Positions 1-7,190 of a DNA stretch of 35,173 bases are shown here, one piece after another. The translations under genes and the position numbers were made by a program. Location of the stretch: IMG/VR virus record IMGVR_UViG_3300032331_000495, positions 1 through 35,173 of that record; one strand, given 5' to 3'. Position 1 is the first letter of the stretch. Every line of letters begins with the position of its first letter. Under the pieces are notes generated by a model. The model searched no databases. It was not told the DNA's origin and saw nothing but the letters and a program-made list of their open reading frames with translations. This stretch comes from a virus.

Positions 1-121
1 CAAGATGCTGGCAAAAGATGTTGACTCTGCTATCGCTCTTTGTCTCGAGATCGTTGCAGACGCACGACTGACAGCAAAACAACTTCAAATTCAGAAAGAA
101 CAGGATCTAGTTTTCAAATGA
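1..121 (+). CDS. 3' part of a small hypothetical protein (complete copy at 34992-35171)
   Basis: This is the C-terminal 40 residues of the 59-residue protein encoded whole at 34992-35171, present here because the window ends overlap. The frame is MLAKDVDSAIALCLEI... and ends with QDLVFK and a TGA at 119-121. The stop overlaps the ATG of the next gene (118-120) as ATGA, so the two are probably translationally coupled. I recognise no domain. The sequence is mostly helical in character. Confidence 0.7.
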   Translation, partial: KMLAKDVDSAIALCLEIVADARLTAKQLQIQKEQDLVFK

Positions 122-123
122 AA
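1..123. repeat. Left copy of the 123-bp terminal direct repeat (contig overlap)
   Basis: These bases are identical to 35051-35173. The identity runs to both physical ends of the window and cuts through a gene, so it most simply reflects a circular or circularly permuted genome whose assembled ends overlap. The unique genome length would then be 35,050 bp. A true short terminal repeat of the packaged DNA is possible, but it would sit inside coding sequence far from the terminase genes. Confidence 0.93.
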
Positions 124-315
124 GCTTACGCAAAGATCGACAAGCTGCTTTCAGAGCGCAAGACTCCAATGGCTGTTCATGACATTGCCAACTATTTTCT
201 GCTGTCAAAGAAAACGGTTGACAGGACGCTCAAGGAACTAGAACAAAGCGGAACCGTAAAACGATTAGTGGTTGGTAGAAAAAACTATTGGTCTGGCGTA
301 TACTATGCAAGGTGA
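118..315 (+). CDS. Small winged-helix (wHTH) DNA-binding protein, 65 aa
   Basis: The protein starts MKAYAKIDKLLSE and reads as a compact MarR/GntR-style winged helix. A first helix is followed by HDIANYFLLSKKTVDRTLKELEQ (residues about 22-44, a helix-turn-helix whose recognition helix is KKTVDRTLKELEQ), then a beta wing GTVKRLVVGRKNYW. The start at 118 is chosen because it overlaps the previous stop as ATGA; a longer in-frame reading from 40 would only duplicate the upstream gene. It is the last gene before the terminator at 334-357 and the late block, so it is a candidate regulator of that transition. That role is inferred from position only. Confidence 0.75.
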   Translation: MKAYAKIDKLLSERKTPMAVHDIANYFLLSKKTVDRTLKELEQSGTVKRLVVGRKNYWSGVYYAR

Positions 316-333
316 GTTCCTTCCTCCTCCTTT

Positions 334-357
334 TCCCCCGCGATGGGGGATTTTTTT
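334..357 (+). terminator. Rho-independent terminator overlapping the SD of the next gene
   Basis: TCCCCC (334-339), loop GCGAT (340-344) and GGGGGA (345-350) form a 6-bp, five-G:C stem, followed at once by seven T (351-357) and then the ATG at 358. This is a textbook intrinsic terminator. The 3' arm GGGGGA is also the only Shine-Dalgarno-like sequence for the glycosyltransferase gene, so the hairpin would both stop transcription and hide that ribosome binding site. Confidence 0.8.
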
Positions 358-966
358 ATGATTCCTCGCCAGCTTCATTTCGTGTGGGTTGGCGACGAAT
401 CTAAGACCCCGCACAGGTACATCAACTCCTGGAGCCGACTCAACCCTGACTTCGATGTCCGAGTCTGGGGCAATGCCGATCTCAAATCGGGGTGGATTCT
501 TGCCAAGCACATGCGGCACTTCTGGGATCGAGAACTGTGCGGGGTCGCTGACCTGATGCGATGGGAGATCTTGTACAAGTACGGAGGCATTGCGCTAGAC
601 GCAGACTCCGAAGCGGTCAGCGTCATTCCTGAGTACCTGCTGGAACCTGATGTCTGGTGCTGCTGGGAGTCTGAGCTACTTCGTCCAGGTTTGCTCTCTA
701 ACGGTGCTGTCGGAGCAGTACCAGAAAACCCGCTGATCGGTCAGATAATCGAAGATCTACAAGCCGACGAGCCAGGAGACTTGATGGCATGGCAATTTTC
801 CGGGCCTGGGCGATTAACCTACACTTGGCAGCAGTACGAATACCGTGACCTGACGATCTGGCCTAGCCAACTATTCCTGCCGGATCACTTTGCAGGACTC
901 CCGTACAACGGTAGAGGGCCGGTTATCGCACGACAAGCCTGGAACAGCACTAGGGGGAAATGGTGA
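358..966 (+). CDS. DXD-type glycosyltransferase (Gly_transf_sug / capsular polysaccharide type)
   Basis: This 202-residue protein begins MIPRQLHFVWVG, the usual first strand of the TcdA/OCH1-like sugar transferase family (IPxxxHxxW). Residues about 64-83 hold the family core: ADLMRWEILYKYGGIALDAD, with the DAD triplet at 81-83 as the metal and nucleotide-sugar binding DXD motif. The expected activity is transfer of a sugar from a nucleotide donor; the acceptor is unknown and could be a virion protein, host surface glycan or modified DNA. Start 358 is preferred over an ATG at 343 because GGGGGA lies 7 nt upstream and homology-like sequence begins with MIP. It opens the block after the terminator and overlaps the next gene by 7 nt. 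Confidence 0.85.
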   Translation: MIPRQLHFVWVGDESKTPHRYINSWSRLNPDFDVRVWGNADLKSGWILAKHMRHFWDRELCGVADLMRWEILYKYGGIALDADSEAVSVIPEYLLEPDVWCCWESELLRPGLLSNGAVGAVPENPLIGQIIEDLQADEPGDLMAWQFSGPGRLTYTWQQYEYRDLTIWPSQLFLPDHFAGLPYNGRGPVIARQAWNSTRGKW

Positions 967-1628
967 TACTGTTCATCGTCACTTCTGCTATCAACGGAGA
1001 CCCGGTTCGCTTGCAAGAGACGCTGGAGACGTTTGAGAGCATTTGGAGACGCTGCCCTACCGCTACCATCTGGCTGTGCGAATCGTCGCTTGTAGAGCCT
1101 TCTACGCAGTTCTTAGAGGCTATTCCTCGCAGGGTAAAGGTAATCCCGTTCTGGTTTGAGGATTTCGTCAGGAGAGTTCACGACACAAAACGTGAGATTG
1201 CGTTCGTTAAGAACGGTATTGAGATACCGCTGACGATCAAGGTTTTGCAGACAGTACCTAACCGATACAGTCACGTTTTCAAGATCAGTGGTCGGTATGT
1301 ACTCACTGACAACTTCGACTTATCTGCTCATCCTGCTGACATGGCTACGTTCAAGTATGTTCTTCAAACAGGCTATCCGTTAGAAGTTGTTGGGACTGAC
1401 GGGATGTTGATGACTCGACTCTACAGTTGCGGATATACCGTGATCCCGAAAGTTATCGAAGCGCTGGAAAAGATCGAGCGATTCTTCTGGAAGCAATGGG
1501 ATGAGGGGAAAGTGTTTGACATTGAACACGGTTTTTGGAAGTTTTTAGACCGTGACATTTTGAATCAAGTCGGTACAATAGGGGTTAGAGGCAGAATCGG
1601 TCATTTAACGCACATTGTTGAGGATTAG
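960..1628 (+). CDS. Putative glycosyltransferase-like protein, 222 aa
   Basis: The start MVILFIVTSAINGDPVRLQETLE followed by ESIWRRCPTATIWLCESS looks like the N-terminal Rossmann half of a GT-A fold. Later segments HVFKISGRYVLTDNFD and DIEHGFWKFL resemble the acceptor and metal-binding part of phage or bacterial WaaI/WfgS-like transferases. No clean DXD is visible; LTDNFD is the nearest candidate. The ATG overlaps the preceding glycosyltransferase by 7 nt, so both are likely made together and may act on the same glycan. The family call rests on general fold features and context, so the precise reaction is unknown. Confidence 0.6.
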   Translation: MVILFIVTSAINGDPVRLQETLETFESIWRRCPTATIWLCESSLVEPSTQFLEAIPRRVKVIPFWFEDFVRRVHDTKREIAFVKNGIEIPLTIKVLQTVPNRYSHVFKISGRYVLTDNFDLSAHPADMATFKYVLQTGYPLEVVGTDGMLMTRLYSCGYTVIPKVIEALEKIERFFWKQWDEGKVFDIEHGFWKFLDRDILNQVGTIGVRGRIGHLTHIVED

Positions 1629-1630
1629 CC

Positions 1631-1792
1631 ATGCCGATCACGAGCAAACAGCAACAACGGCTGATGTATGCGGCTGCTGGCAGTAAGAAAGTAGCCAAGC
1701 AGACTGGGGTTCCGATGTCGGTGGCAAAAGAAATGATTGCCAAGACTCCCAAGAAAGCCTATGCCAAGATGCCAGCGAAGGCTAAAAAGTGA
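1631..1792 (+). CDS. Small basic DUF3008-like protein, 53 aa
   Basis: Starting at ATG 1631 the frame reads MPITSKQQQRLMYAAAGSKK and ends KMPAKAKK before TGA 1790-1792. The opening (MPxxSKxQQRLMxAA), the lysine-rich body and the length match the short DUF3008 type found widely in phages and proteobacteria. The function is unknown; the high positive charge suggests nucleic-acid contact. It follows the glycosyltransferase by 2 nt and overlaps the GTG start of the next gene by 4 nt. It lies below usual ORF length cut-offs and is easily missed. Confidence 0.75.
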   Translation: MPITSKQQQRLMYAAAGSKKVAKQTGVPMSVAKEMIAKTPKKAYAKMPAKAKK

Positions 1793-2250
1793 TTTGCCCT
1801 GTCGCAACCCAAGACATCAAGCTTAATCTCAAAAACCGAGATTGGGCATTCAAGAACGTCGGCTACGGGCCTGCGAATCCTCTCGACGAGAACGAGGAAT
1901 TCTGGGCGGCAAGGGCTGACGAATGGCAGTGTGAGCCTGAAGATGCCAAGGAGATGCGATGCGGCAACTGCGCTGCGTTCATCGTCACTCCTGAAATGAT
2001 GCAGTGCATCGAAAGCGGTATCGGAGAGGAAGAAGGCAACTACTCTGCTGATATTGCTGCGACTGCAAAACTCGGTTATTGCGAACTTTTCGAGTTCAAA
2101 TGTGCGGCTGACCGTACTTGCTCGGCATGGCTAGTTGGTGGGCCGATCAAGCAGCGTATGACGGAGAGGCAGCGAAATACTATCCGCATGGCAAAGATGG
2201 AATACAGCGATGACAGCAGCATGGACGAGGAAGGCGGGGAAGAATCCTAA
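1789..2250 (+). CDS. Cys-rich HiPIP-like phage protein, 153 aa
   Basis: This protein uses a GTG start that overlaps the previous stop (GTGA). Its centre holds a cysteine set: MRCGNCAAF (C58, C61), C73, LGYCELFEFKC (C98, C105) and RTCSAW (C111). The C-x2-C...GYC...C...C-x-AW arrangement resembles the high-potential iron-sulfur-like proteins often found near phage terminase genes. A 4Fe-4S cluster or structural zinc is plausible; which one is not visible. The C terminus is acidic (DDSSMDEEGGEES). The metal-binding reading is inference from spacing of the cysteines. Confidence 0.65.
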   Translation: MICPVATQDIKLNLKNRDWAFKNVGYGPANPLDENEEFWAARADEWQCEPEDAKEMRCGNCAAFIVTPEMMQCIESGIGEEEGNYSADIAATAKLGYCELFEFKCAADRTCSAWLVGGPIKQRMTERQRNTIRMAKMEYSDDSSMDEEGGEES

Positions 2251-2503
2251 AGGTGGGCTGAACGAAGCTGGTAGGAAGTCTTACGAGCGAGCCAACCCTG
2301 GATCTGACCTGAAGCCTCCTGTTAAATCAGGCGACAACCCGCGAAGGGCATCATTCCTTGCAAGGATGGGTAACATGCCTGGGCCTGAGCAGGTAGACGG
2401 TAAGCCGACTCGACTCATGATGTCCCTGCAAGCCTGGGGAGCCAGCAGTAAGGCTGATGCCAGAGCCAAAGCTAAAGCGATAAGCGCAAGAAACAAGAAG
2501 TGA
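2210..2503 (+). CDS. DUF6321-like small basic protein, 97 aa
   Basis: The protein reads MTAAWTRKAGKNPKGGLNEAGRKSYERANPG, then SFLARMGNMPGPEQVDGKPTR. This matches the DUF6321 type (AWxRKEGKNPxGGLNxxGRxSY ... SFxARMxGMPGP), common in phages near structural genes and of unknown function. It is basic and probably binds nucleic acid or packs in the virion. It overlaps the preceding gene by 41 nt in a different frame. Since the characteristic AWTRKAGKNP motif lies in the overlap, that overlap is real. The stop overlaps the GTG of the next gene. Confidence 0.75.
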   Translation: MTAAWTRKAGKNPKGGLNEAGRKSYERANPGSDLKPPVKSGDNPRRASFLARMGNMPGPEQVDGKPTRLMMSLQAWGASSKADARAKAKAISARNKK

Positions 2504-3186
2504 TTATTGACCAAAGCCCGTTCTGGCATTGTGTGTTCGATGATTTCTTCGCTAATCCTTACGATCTTGCGAAAGACTTCCCCAAGCCATCCGATCCTTG
2601 CTGGTTTAGCTACGACAACCCGCTGGAGATCAAGCAAACCTGCAACAACTGGAATGCGTTCAAGCCATCAATCTATCAAGCGTTCACAGGGCTGCTGTCT
2701 CCGGACTTCACACAAGCTATCTGCAAGCTAACGAACGCTGAACTGATACCTGATATCGGGCTACATGGGGGCGGGTTACACCAGCATGGTAGGGGTGGAA
2801 AGCTTAACGTCCATCTCGACTACAACATCCATCCAAAGCTTAACCTACAGCGCAGGCTAAACCTGATCGTCTATCTGACGCCAAACTGGAAGCCAGAATG
2901 GGGCGGGCATCTAGGACTATATTCAGACAGGTCAACGCTGGTCAAGAAGATCGAGCCTAAGTTCAACCGCGCTGTCCTATTTGATACGCGAGGAAGCTGG
3001 CATGGGTTGCCAGATCCGATAACTTGCCCAGATAACGTCACAAGAAACAGCCTCGCTCTGTACTACTTATGCGAGCCAGAAAGCACAGACGAAAGGAAAC
3101 GAGCCTTATTCGCTCCGACAGAAGAACAGGCTAACGATCCTGAGATTAGCAAGTTGATATCAGAACGTGCTAGGATTGTCGCGTAA
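2500..3186 (+). CDS. Fe(II)/2-oxoglutarate-dependent oxygenase (prolyl 4-hydroxylase-like)
   Basis: This 228-residue protein shows the double-stranded beta-helix signature: H105-x-D107 in NVHLDYNIHP, a distal H168 in SWHGLPDP and R182 in TRNSLALYY. These are the three iron ligands and the 2-oxoglutarate-binding arginine, with the expected spacing. RLNLIVYLTPNWKPEWGGHLGLY between them is typical of this phage and cyanophage group. The family hydroxylates proteins or small molecules; the substrate is unknown. The start is a GTG overlapping the previous stop (GTGA). It ends the cargo block just upstream of the terminase genes, with a 32-nt gap before TerS. Confidence 0.88.
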   Translation: MIIDQSPFWHCVFDDFFANPYDLAKDFPKPSDPCWFSYDNPLEIKQTCNNWNAFKPSIYQAFTGLLSPDFTQAICKLTNAELIPDIGLHGGGLHQHGRGGKLNVHLDYNIHPKLNLQRRLNLIVYLTPNWKPEWGGHLGLYSDRSTLVKKIEPKFNRAVLFDTRGSWHGLPDPITCPDNVTRNSLALYYLCEPESTDERKRALFAPTEEQANDPEISKLISERARIVA

Positions 3187-3218
3187 CGTCAACACGATGA
3201 CCCGGAAGGAATCGTAAA

Positions 3219-3506
3219 GTGGAAAATAAAATACAGAATGAGAATTTGAAGCGGCAAGGTAGGGGCAGGCCGAAAGGTTCTCCGAACAAAGTACACGCGA
3301 GCATGAAGCAAGCGATTGCTGATGCCTTCGAGCAGTTGGGTGGAACGCAAAGAATGGTCGAGTGGGCAATGGAAGATCCCAAGCACTTGACCGAGTTCTA
3401 CAAGCTGGCAGCAAGGTTGATCCCTGTCGAGACGCAAGTAAGTGGCGCGAACGGTGGGCCGATTCAGACCGTCCTAGAGGTTGTCGGTGTCTCGAACCAG
3501 GGTTGA
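3219..3506 (+). CDS. Probable terminase small subunit, 95 aa
   Basis: The protein has a basic N terminus with RQGRGRPKGSPNK (AT-hook-like, seen in DUF5681-type small terminases) and a helical body ADAFEQLGGTQRMVEWAMEDPKHLTEFYKLAARLIPVE. The GRPKGSPNK motif and the DP-x-FYKLAARLIP block are usual for small terminase-like proteins directly preceding TerL. The start is GTG 3219 with GGAAGGA about 6-12 nt upstream. It would recognise packaging sites and load the large subunit. It overlaps TerL by 20 nt. Confidence 0.75.
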   Translation: MENKIQNENLKRQGRGRPKGSPNKVHASMKQAIADAFEQLGGTQRMVEWAMEDPKHLTEFYKLAARLIPVETQVSGANGGPIQTVLEVVGVSNQG

Positions 3507-4743
3507 GCTACCGAACAAACTCCTTCCGCTGTTCCAGCCTAGACGGTACAAGATCCTTCACGGTGGGCGAGGTTCTGGCAAATCTTGGTCAGTTGCAAGA
3601 GCGTTAGTCACGCTTGCCGCTACTAAGCCGATTAGAGTGCTGTGCGCCAGGGAGACGCAGAAAAGTATCCAAGAGTCAGTGCATCGGCTGCTGAAAGACC
3701 AGATTGAGATGCTTGGACTCGAGCATCTGTATCAGGTACAAGAAAACAAGATTATCGGCACGAACGGATCAGAGTTCACATTTGCAGGCATCCGTCAGCA
3801 GGGTGTCGTAAACATGAAATCTTACGAGGGCACTGATATCTGCTGGATTGAGGAAGCGCAGGTTGTCACGAAGAAATCCTGGGATGTGCTGATCCCGACT
3901 ATTCGCAAGCCAGGAAGCGAGATCTGGGTGACATTTAACCCTGAACTCGATACCGATGAAACCTTCACGCGCTTTGTCGCTCATCCTCCCAGCGAGGCAT
4001 GGGTTTGCGAAGTCAACTGGTCAGACAATCCGTGGTTCCCGCAAGAACTGGACAAAGAACGACGAGATTGGCTAGACCGAGATCCAACTGGCTATCTGAC
4101 AACCTGGGAGGGTAAGTGCAGACCTGCTGTCGAAGGTGCAATCTACGCTTCTGAAATAGAGGCTGTCCAGCGTGAGGGCAGAGTCAGGGACGTTCCGTAC
4201 GATCCGCAGCTAAAGGTTCACACTGTCTGGGATTTGGGTTGGAACGACTCGATGTCAATCATCTGCGTTCAAAAGGTAGCGTCTGAAGTCAGGATCATTG
4301 ACTACATCGAGGACAGCCACAGGACGATTGACAGCTACATCATGCAGTTGCAGGAGCGGAAATGGTCATGGGGAACGGACTATATACCGCACGACGGAGC
4401 GCATAAAGACTTCAAGTCTGGACGGTCAACACAGGATCTCATGCAGTCGCTAGGCAGGACGGTTGACGTATTGCCGCGGGGGAACCCGGAAGAAGGGATT
4501 CGACTGGCAAGGATGGTATTCCCGCGAGCATACTTCGACAGGGATCGTTGCATGGAGTTGGTTAACCATCTAAAGCGGTATCGCAGGCAGGTGAATCAAG
4601 TCACGCAGGAGCCAGGAGCGCCACTGCATGACGAGCATTCTCACGCTGCCGATGCTTTCCGTTACCTTGCCCAGTCACTTGATTTAATGTCTAATGACAG
4701 TTGGGGCAAACCAATCAAAGCTAATACCAGGTGGATCGTATGA
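3487..4743 (+). CDS. terL: Terminase large subunit (Terminase_3 / PBSX type)
   Basis: This 418-residue ATPase-nuclease drives DNA packaging. The Walker A motif GGRGSGKS (residues 26-33), the Walker B with catalytic Glu ICWIEEA (about 119-124) and a coupling segment WVTFNPE (about 147-153) are visible. The RNase-H-like nuclease half has VWDLGWND (first Asp about 249), PHDG and the final DEHSHAADAFRY (acidic residues about 382-389). The GTG at 3487 is preferred over an upstream TTG (3481) because AGAGG at 3475-3479 sits at a normal distance. It overlaps TerS by 20 nt and the next small gene by 4 nt (ATGA). Confidence 0.95.
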   Translation: MSRTRVELPNKLLPLFQPRRYKILHGGRGSGKSWSVARALVTLAATKPIRVLCARETQKSIQESVHRLLKDQIEMLGLEHLYQVQENKIIGTNGSEFTFAGIRQQGVVNMKSYEGTDICWIEEAQVVTKKSWDVLIPTIRKPGSEIWVTFNPELDTDETFTRFVAHPPSEAWVCEVNWSDNPWFPQELDKERRDWLDRDPTGYLTTWEGKCRPAVEGAIYASEIEAVQREGRVRDVPYDPQLKVHTVWDLGWNDSMSIICVQKVASEVRIIDYIEDSHRTIDSYIMQLQERKWSWGTDYIPHDGAHKDFKSGRSTQDLMQSLGRTVDVLPRGNPEEGIRLARMVFPRAYFDRDRCMELVNHLKRYRRQVNQVTQEPGAPLHDEHSHAADAFRYLAQSLDLMSNDSWGKPIKANTRWIV

Positions 4744-4904
4744 TTATTGCCCAAGGAAATATCGTATTACGCAGGGATTTTGATGCGCTAGTACGCGAAT
4801 TGCAGGAGTTGCGTCAGCGGGTAGAAATGCTGGAGCAGCAGAAAGAACCGCAAGAACCGAAGAAGCGGAAGTGGACTAGGCGAACAGAGGTCATAAATGG
4901 ATAA
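4740..4904 (+). CDS. Small coiled-coil protein between terminase and portal, 54 aa
   Basis: The ATG at 4740 overlaps the TerL stop and the frame runs to TAA 4902-4904, overlapping the portal start by 8 nt. The sequence MIIAQGNIVLRRDFDALVRE continues into a heptad-like helix LQELRQRVEMLEQQ, then a basic tail (KKRKWTRR). Similar short coiled-coil ORFs commonly sit at this spot in podoviruses; the function is unknown. Perfect gene-to-gene overlaps on both sides and lack of any other coding frame in the gap support it. Confidence 0.75.
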   Translation: MIIAQGNIVLRRDFDALVRELQELRQRVEMLEQQKEPQEPKKRKWTRRTEVING

Positions 4905-6951
4905 CGGTCGGCTCCAGGCGATTCTTCAGCAGGAAATTGACGATGCTATCGGCATGCTTGATAGCGACACGACTGCTGAACGAGCCAAGGCTCTAGACTA
5001 TTACCTACGTAGGCCGATGGGAACGGAGATAGAAGGCCGATCCCAGATCGTTACCGCTGAAGTCGCGGAAGCTGTAGACGGGGCTTTGCCGCAGCTTATC
5101 CGAGTGTTCACTGCAAGCGACGATATCGTCAGGTTTGAGCCTGTAGGCCCAGGCGATGAGGAAAGCGCAAGGCAGGCTACAGAGTACGCTAACTGGGTTT
5201 TCTACAAAGATAATCCGGGATTCTCGCTCCTACATTCCTGGTTCAAGGACGCGCTGCTTGCCAAAACTGGAACGGTAAAAGCTGTCTGGCAAGAGAACAT
5301 TGACGTAGACGAGGAAGCCTATCGAGGCTTGTCCGACAATGAACTTGCATTACTTCTGTCAGACGGAACACGCGAGATCGTCGCGCAAGATTCGCAAGAG
5401 TCGATTACTGAGGCTCAGTTGCCTGACGGTACGATTGGGCAATCAATCGTTCGCTCGCACGATGTTGTAGTCCACAAGAAAACCAAGTCTGGACGGGTTC
5501 AGATTGACTGTGTTCCTCCTGAAGAACTGATTGTCAGCAAGAAAGCTACGACGGTTCAGGATGCCCCGTTCGTGGCTCACAGGCGGCTTTGTACTCGCAC
5601 AGAACTAGTCGAGATGGGATTCGATGCCGAGCAGGTAAAGAACCTGCCAGCATGGAATACGCTGGACTATACGGAAGAACGGCTTGCCAGATATACGCCA
5701 GGAGAACAGCCGTTTGAGGATAGTTCGCTTGACGAGACAATGCAGGAAGTCGAGGTGTATGAATGCTATATCTACACCGATTACGATGGTGATGGCATTG
5801 CCGAACTTCGGCAGGTGTTCTACTCCAGCAATTCGGTGCTGACCTGGGCCGATGGACGAGACGCCAACATGAAAACGGACTATGTGCCGTTTCACGTTAT
5901 TTGCCCGATTCCTGTGCCGCATAAGTTCTTCGGTGAATCACTAGCCGACAGAACTATCGATCTGCAAGCGATCAAAACAACGCTTGTGCGTCAGATGCTG
6001 GATAACCTGTATCTCACGAACAACAATCGAGTTGCAGCGGTTGAAGGCCAGGTAAACCTTGACGACCTGCTTAACGTCACTCCTGGAGGGGTGGTGCGGG
6101 TCAAGAGTGTCGGAGCGTTGCAACAGTTGGCGGTTCAATCTGTCGCTGGGCAATCCTTTCCGATGCTGAGTTACTTCGATGACGTACAGGCGAAACGGAC
6201 AGGCGTATCGGATGCTCAACAGGGCTTGAACCCTGACGTACTGCAAAACGTCACGGCTGCTGCTGTCGCTGCGACGATGGGCGCTGCTGCTGGCAAGATG
6301 GAGCTAATCGCTCGACTGTTCGCTGAGACTGGCGTCAAGTCGCTGTTCCAGGGCATTCTGCATCTGCTGTGCAAGTACCAGGACAAGCCTCGGCTTATCA
6401 GGATGCGGGGCAGATTCGTCGAGATGGATCCGCGAGAGTGGGCGAATCAGTATGATCTGACGATCTCAGTCGGTCTTGGGACTGGCACGAAGAACGAGCA
6501 GATGACCATGCTCCAGATGGTGCTTGCCAAGCAGGAGCAAATTCTTCAGCAGTTCGGGCCTGCGAATCCGCTTGTGTCGGTCGGGCAGTATCGGGCTACG
6601 CTTGGGCGATTCATCGAGGCGGCTGGGTTCAAAGACTCTACCGAGTTCTTCAAAGAAATTACGCCAGAACTTGATCAGCAACTGTCGAATCCTCCTCCGC
6701 AGCAGCAGGCTCCGAATCCTGCGATGGATGCGATGCTGGCCCAGGCGCAGGCTCAGATTGAGATCGACAAGCAGAAAGCGATGGCTGATATCGAAACGAA
6801 ACGAATCAAAGCCCAGGCTGATATCCAGTTGGCAAGGGAAAAGGCTGCTGCTGAGTTGATGCTGAAGCGGGAAGAATTCCAAGTTGAAGCGCAATTGAAG
6901 GCAGCGAAGGTTGGCGCTGGCATTTCGGCTAACGTAGAGATCCCTGGATGA
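4897..6951 (+). CDS. Portal protein (P22-like podovirus type), 684 aa
   Basis: The length, position after TerL and sequence fit a podovirus portal. The N-terminal part carries YYLRRPMGTEIEGRSQIV and VAEAVDGALPQLIRVF; a wing/stem region follows with DYVPFHVICPIPVPHKFFGES and LADRTIDLQAIKTTLVRQM; later come GLNPDVLQNVTAAAVAATM and GLGTGTKNEQMTMLQMV. The last 90 residues are a Gln/Ala-rich coiled-coil (PPPQQQAPNPAMD, then repeats such as AQAQAQIEIDKQKAMADIE), reminiscent of the long C-terminal barrel helix of P22 gp1. It forms the dodecameric DNA channel at one capsid vertex. It overlaps the next gene by 4 nt. Confidence 0.92.
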   Translation: MDNGRLQAILQQEIDDAIGMLDSDTTAERAKALDYYLRRPMGTEIEGRSQIVTAEVAEAVDGALPQLIRVFTASDDIVRFEPVGPGDEESARQATEYANWVFYKDNPGFSLLHSWFKDALLAKTGTVKAVWQENIDVDEEAYRGLSDNELALLLSDGTREIVAQDSQESITEAQLPDGTIGQSIVRSHDVVVHKKTKSGRVQIDCVPPEELIVSKKATTVQDAPFVAHRRLCTRTELVEMGFDAEQVKNLPAWNTLDYTEERLARYTPGEQPFEDSSLDETMQEVEVYECYIYTDYDGDGIAELRQVFYSSNSVLTWADGRDANMKTDYVPFHVICPIPVPHKFFGESLADRTIDLQAIKTTLVRQMLDNLYLTNNNRVAAVEGQVNLDDLLNVTPGGVVRVKSVGALQQLAVQSVAGQSFPMLSYFDDVQAKRTGVSDAQQGLNPDVLQNVTAAAVAATMGAAAGKMELIARLFAETGVKSLFQGILHLLCKYQDKPRLIRMRGRFVEMDPREWANQYDLTISVGLGTGTKNEQMTMLQMVLAKQEQILQQFGPANPLVSVGQYRATLGRFIEAAGFKDSTEFFKEITPELDQQLSNPPPQQQAPNPAMDAMLAQAQAQIEIDKQKAMADIETKRIKAQADIQLAREKAAAELMLKREEFQVEAQLKAAKVGAGISANVEIPG

Positions 6952-7175
6952 CGCCAGAACAAGCTTCTAACCTGCTGAAAGACGATTATTTTCTGGCTGA
7001 ACTGGATAAGATTCACCAGACGCAGATTGACGCAATCTGTACATCAGCCGAGCATGATGTTGACGTTAGAGAAAATGCGTATAGAATGATCAAAGCGCTT
7101 TTACTTATCAGGAATCATTTCCAAAGCATCGTCGATACTGCGGAGATGAAGAAGCGAAAGTGGAAGGTTCTATAA
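6948..7175 (+). CDS. Small hypothetical head-region protein, 75 aa
   Basis: ATG 6948 overlaps the portal stop as ATGA. The protein (MTPEQASNLLKDDYFLAELDKIHQ...) is helical and ends with a basic cluster MKKRKWKVL. Proteins of this size lie between portal and scaffold in many podoviruses; I know no function. The tail HFQSIVDTAEMKKRKW hints at a helix-plus-basic-tail binding protein. The tight coupling to portal suggests a role in head assembly. Confidence 0.7.
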   Translation: MTPEQASNLLKDDYFLAELDKIHQTQIDAICTSAEHDVDVRENAYRMIKALLLIRNHFQSIVDTAEMKKRKWKVL

Positions 7176-7190
7176 CTTAGACGGGTGAAT

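Noticed and set aside
1-123. The terminal repeat as a packaged direct terminal repeat
   Set aside because: It ends exactly at both contig ends and cuts a gene, which fits an assembly overlap of a circular map better. Read-depth data could still revive it.
40-315. A longer 91-residue version of the winged-helix protein
   Set aside because: Its first 26 residues are the +1 frame of the preceding gene's end; the ATGA start at 118 fits the genome's coupling style and the fold start.
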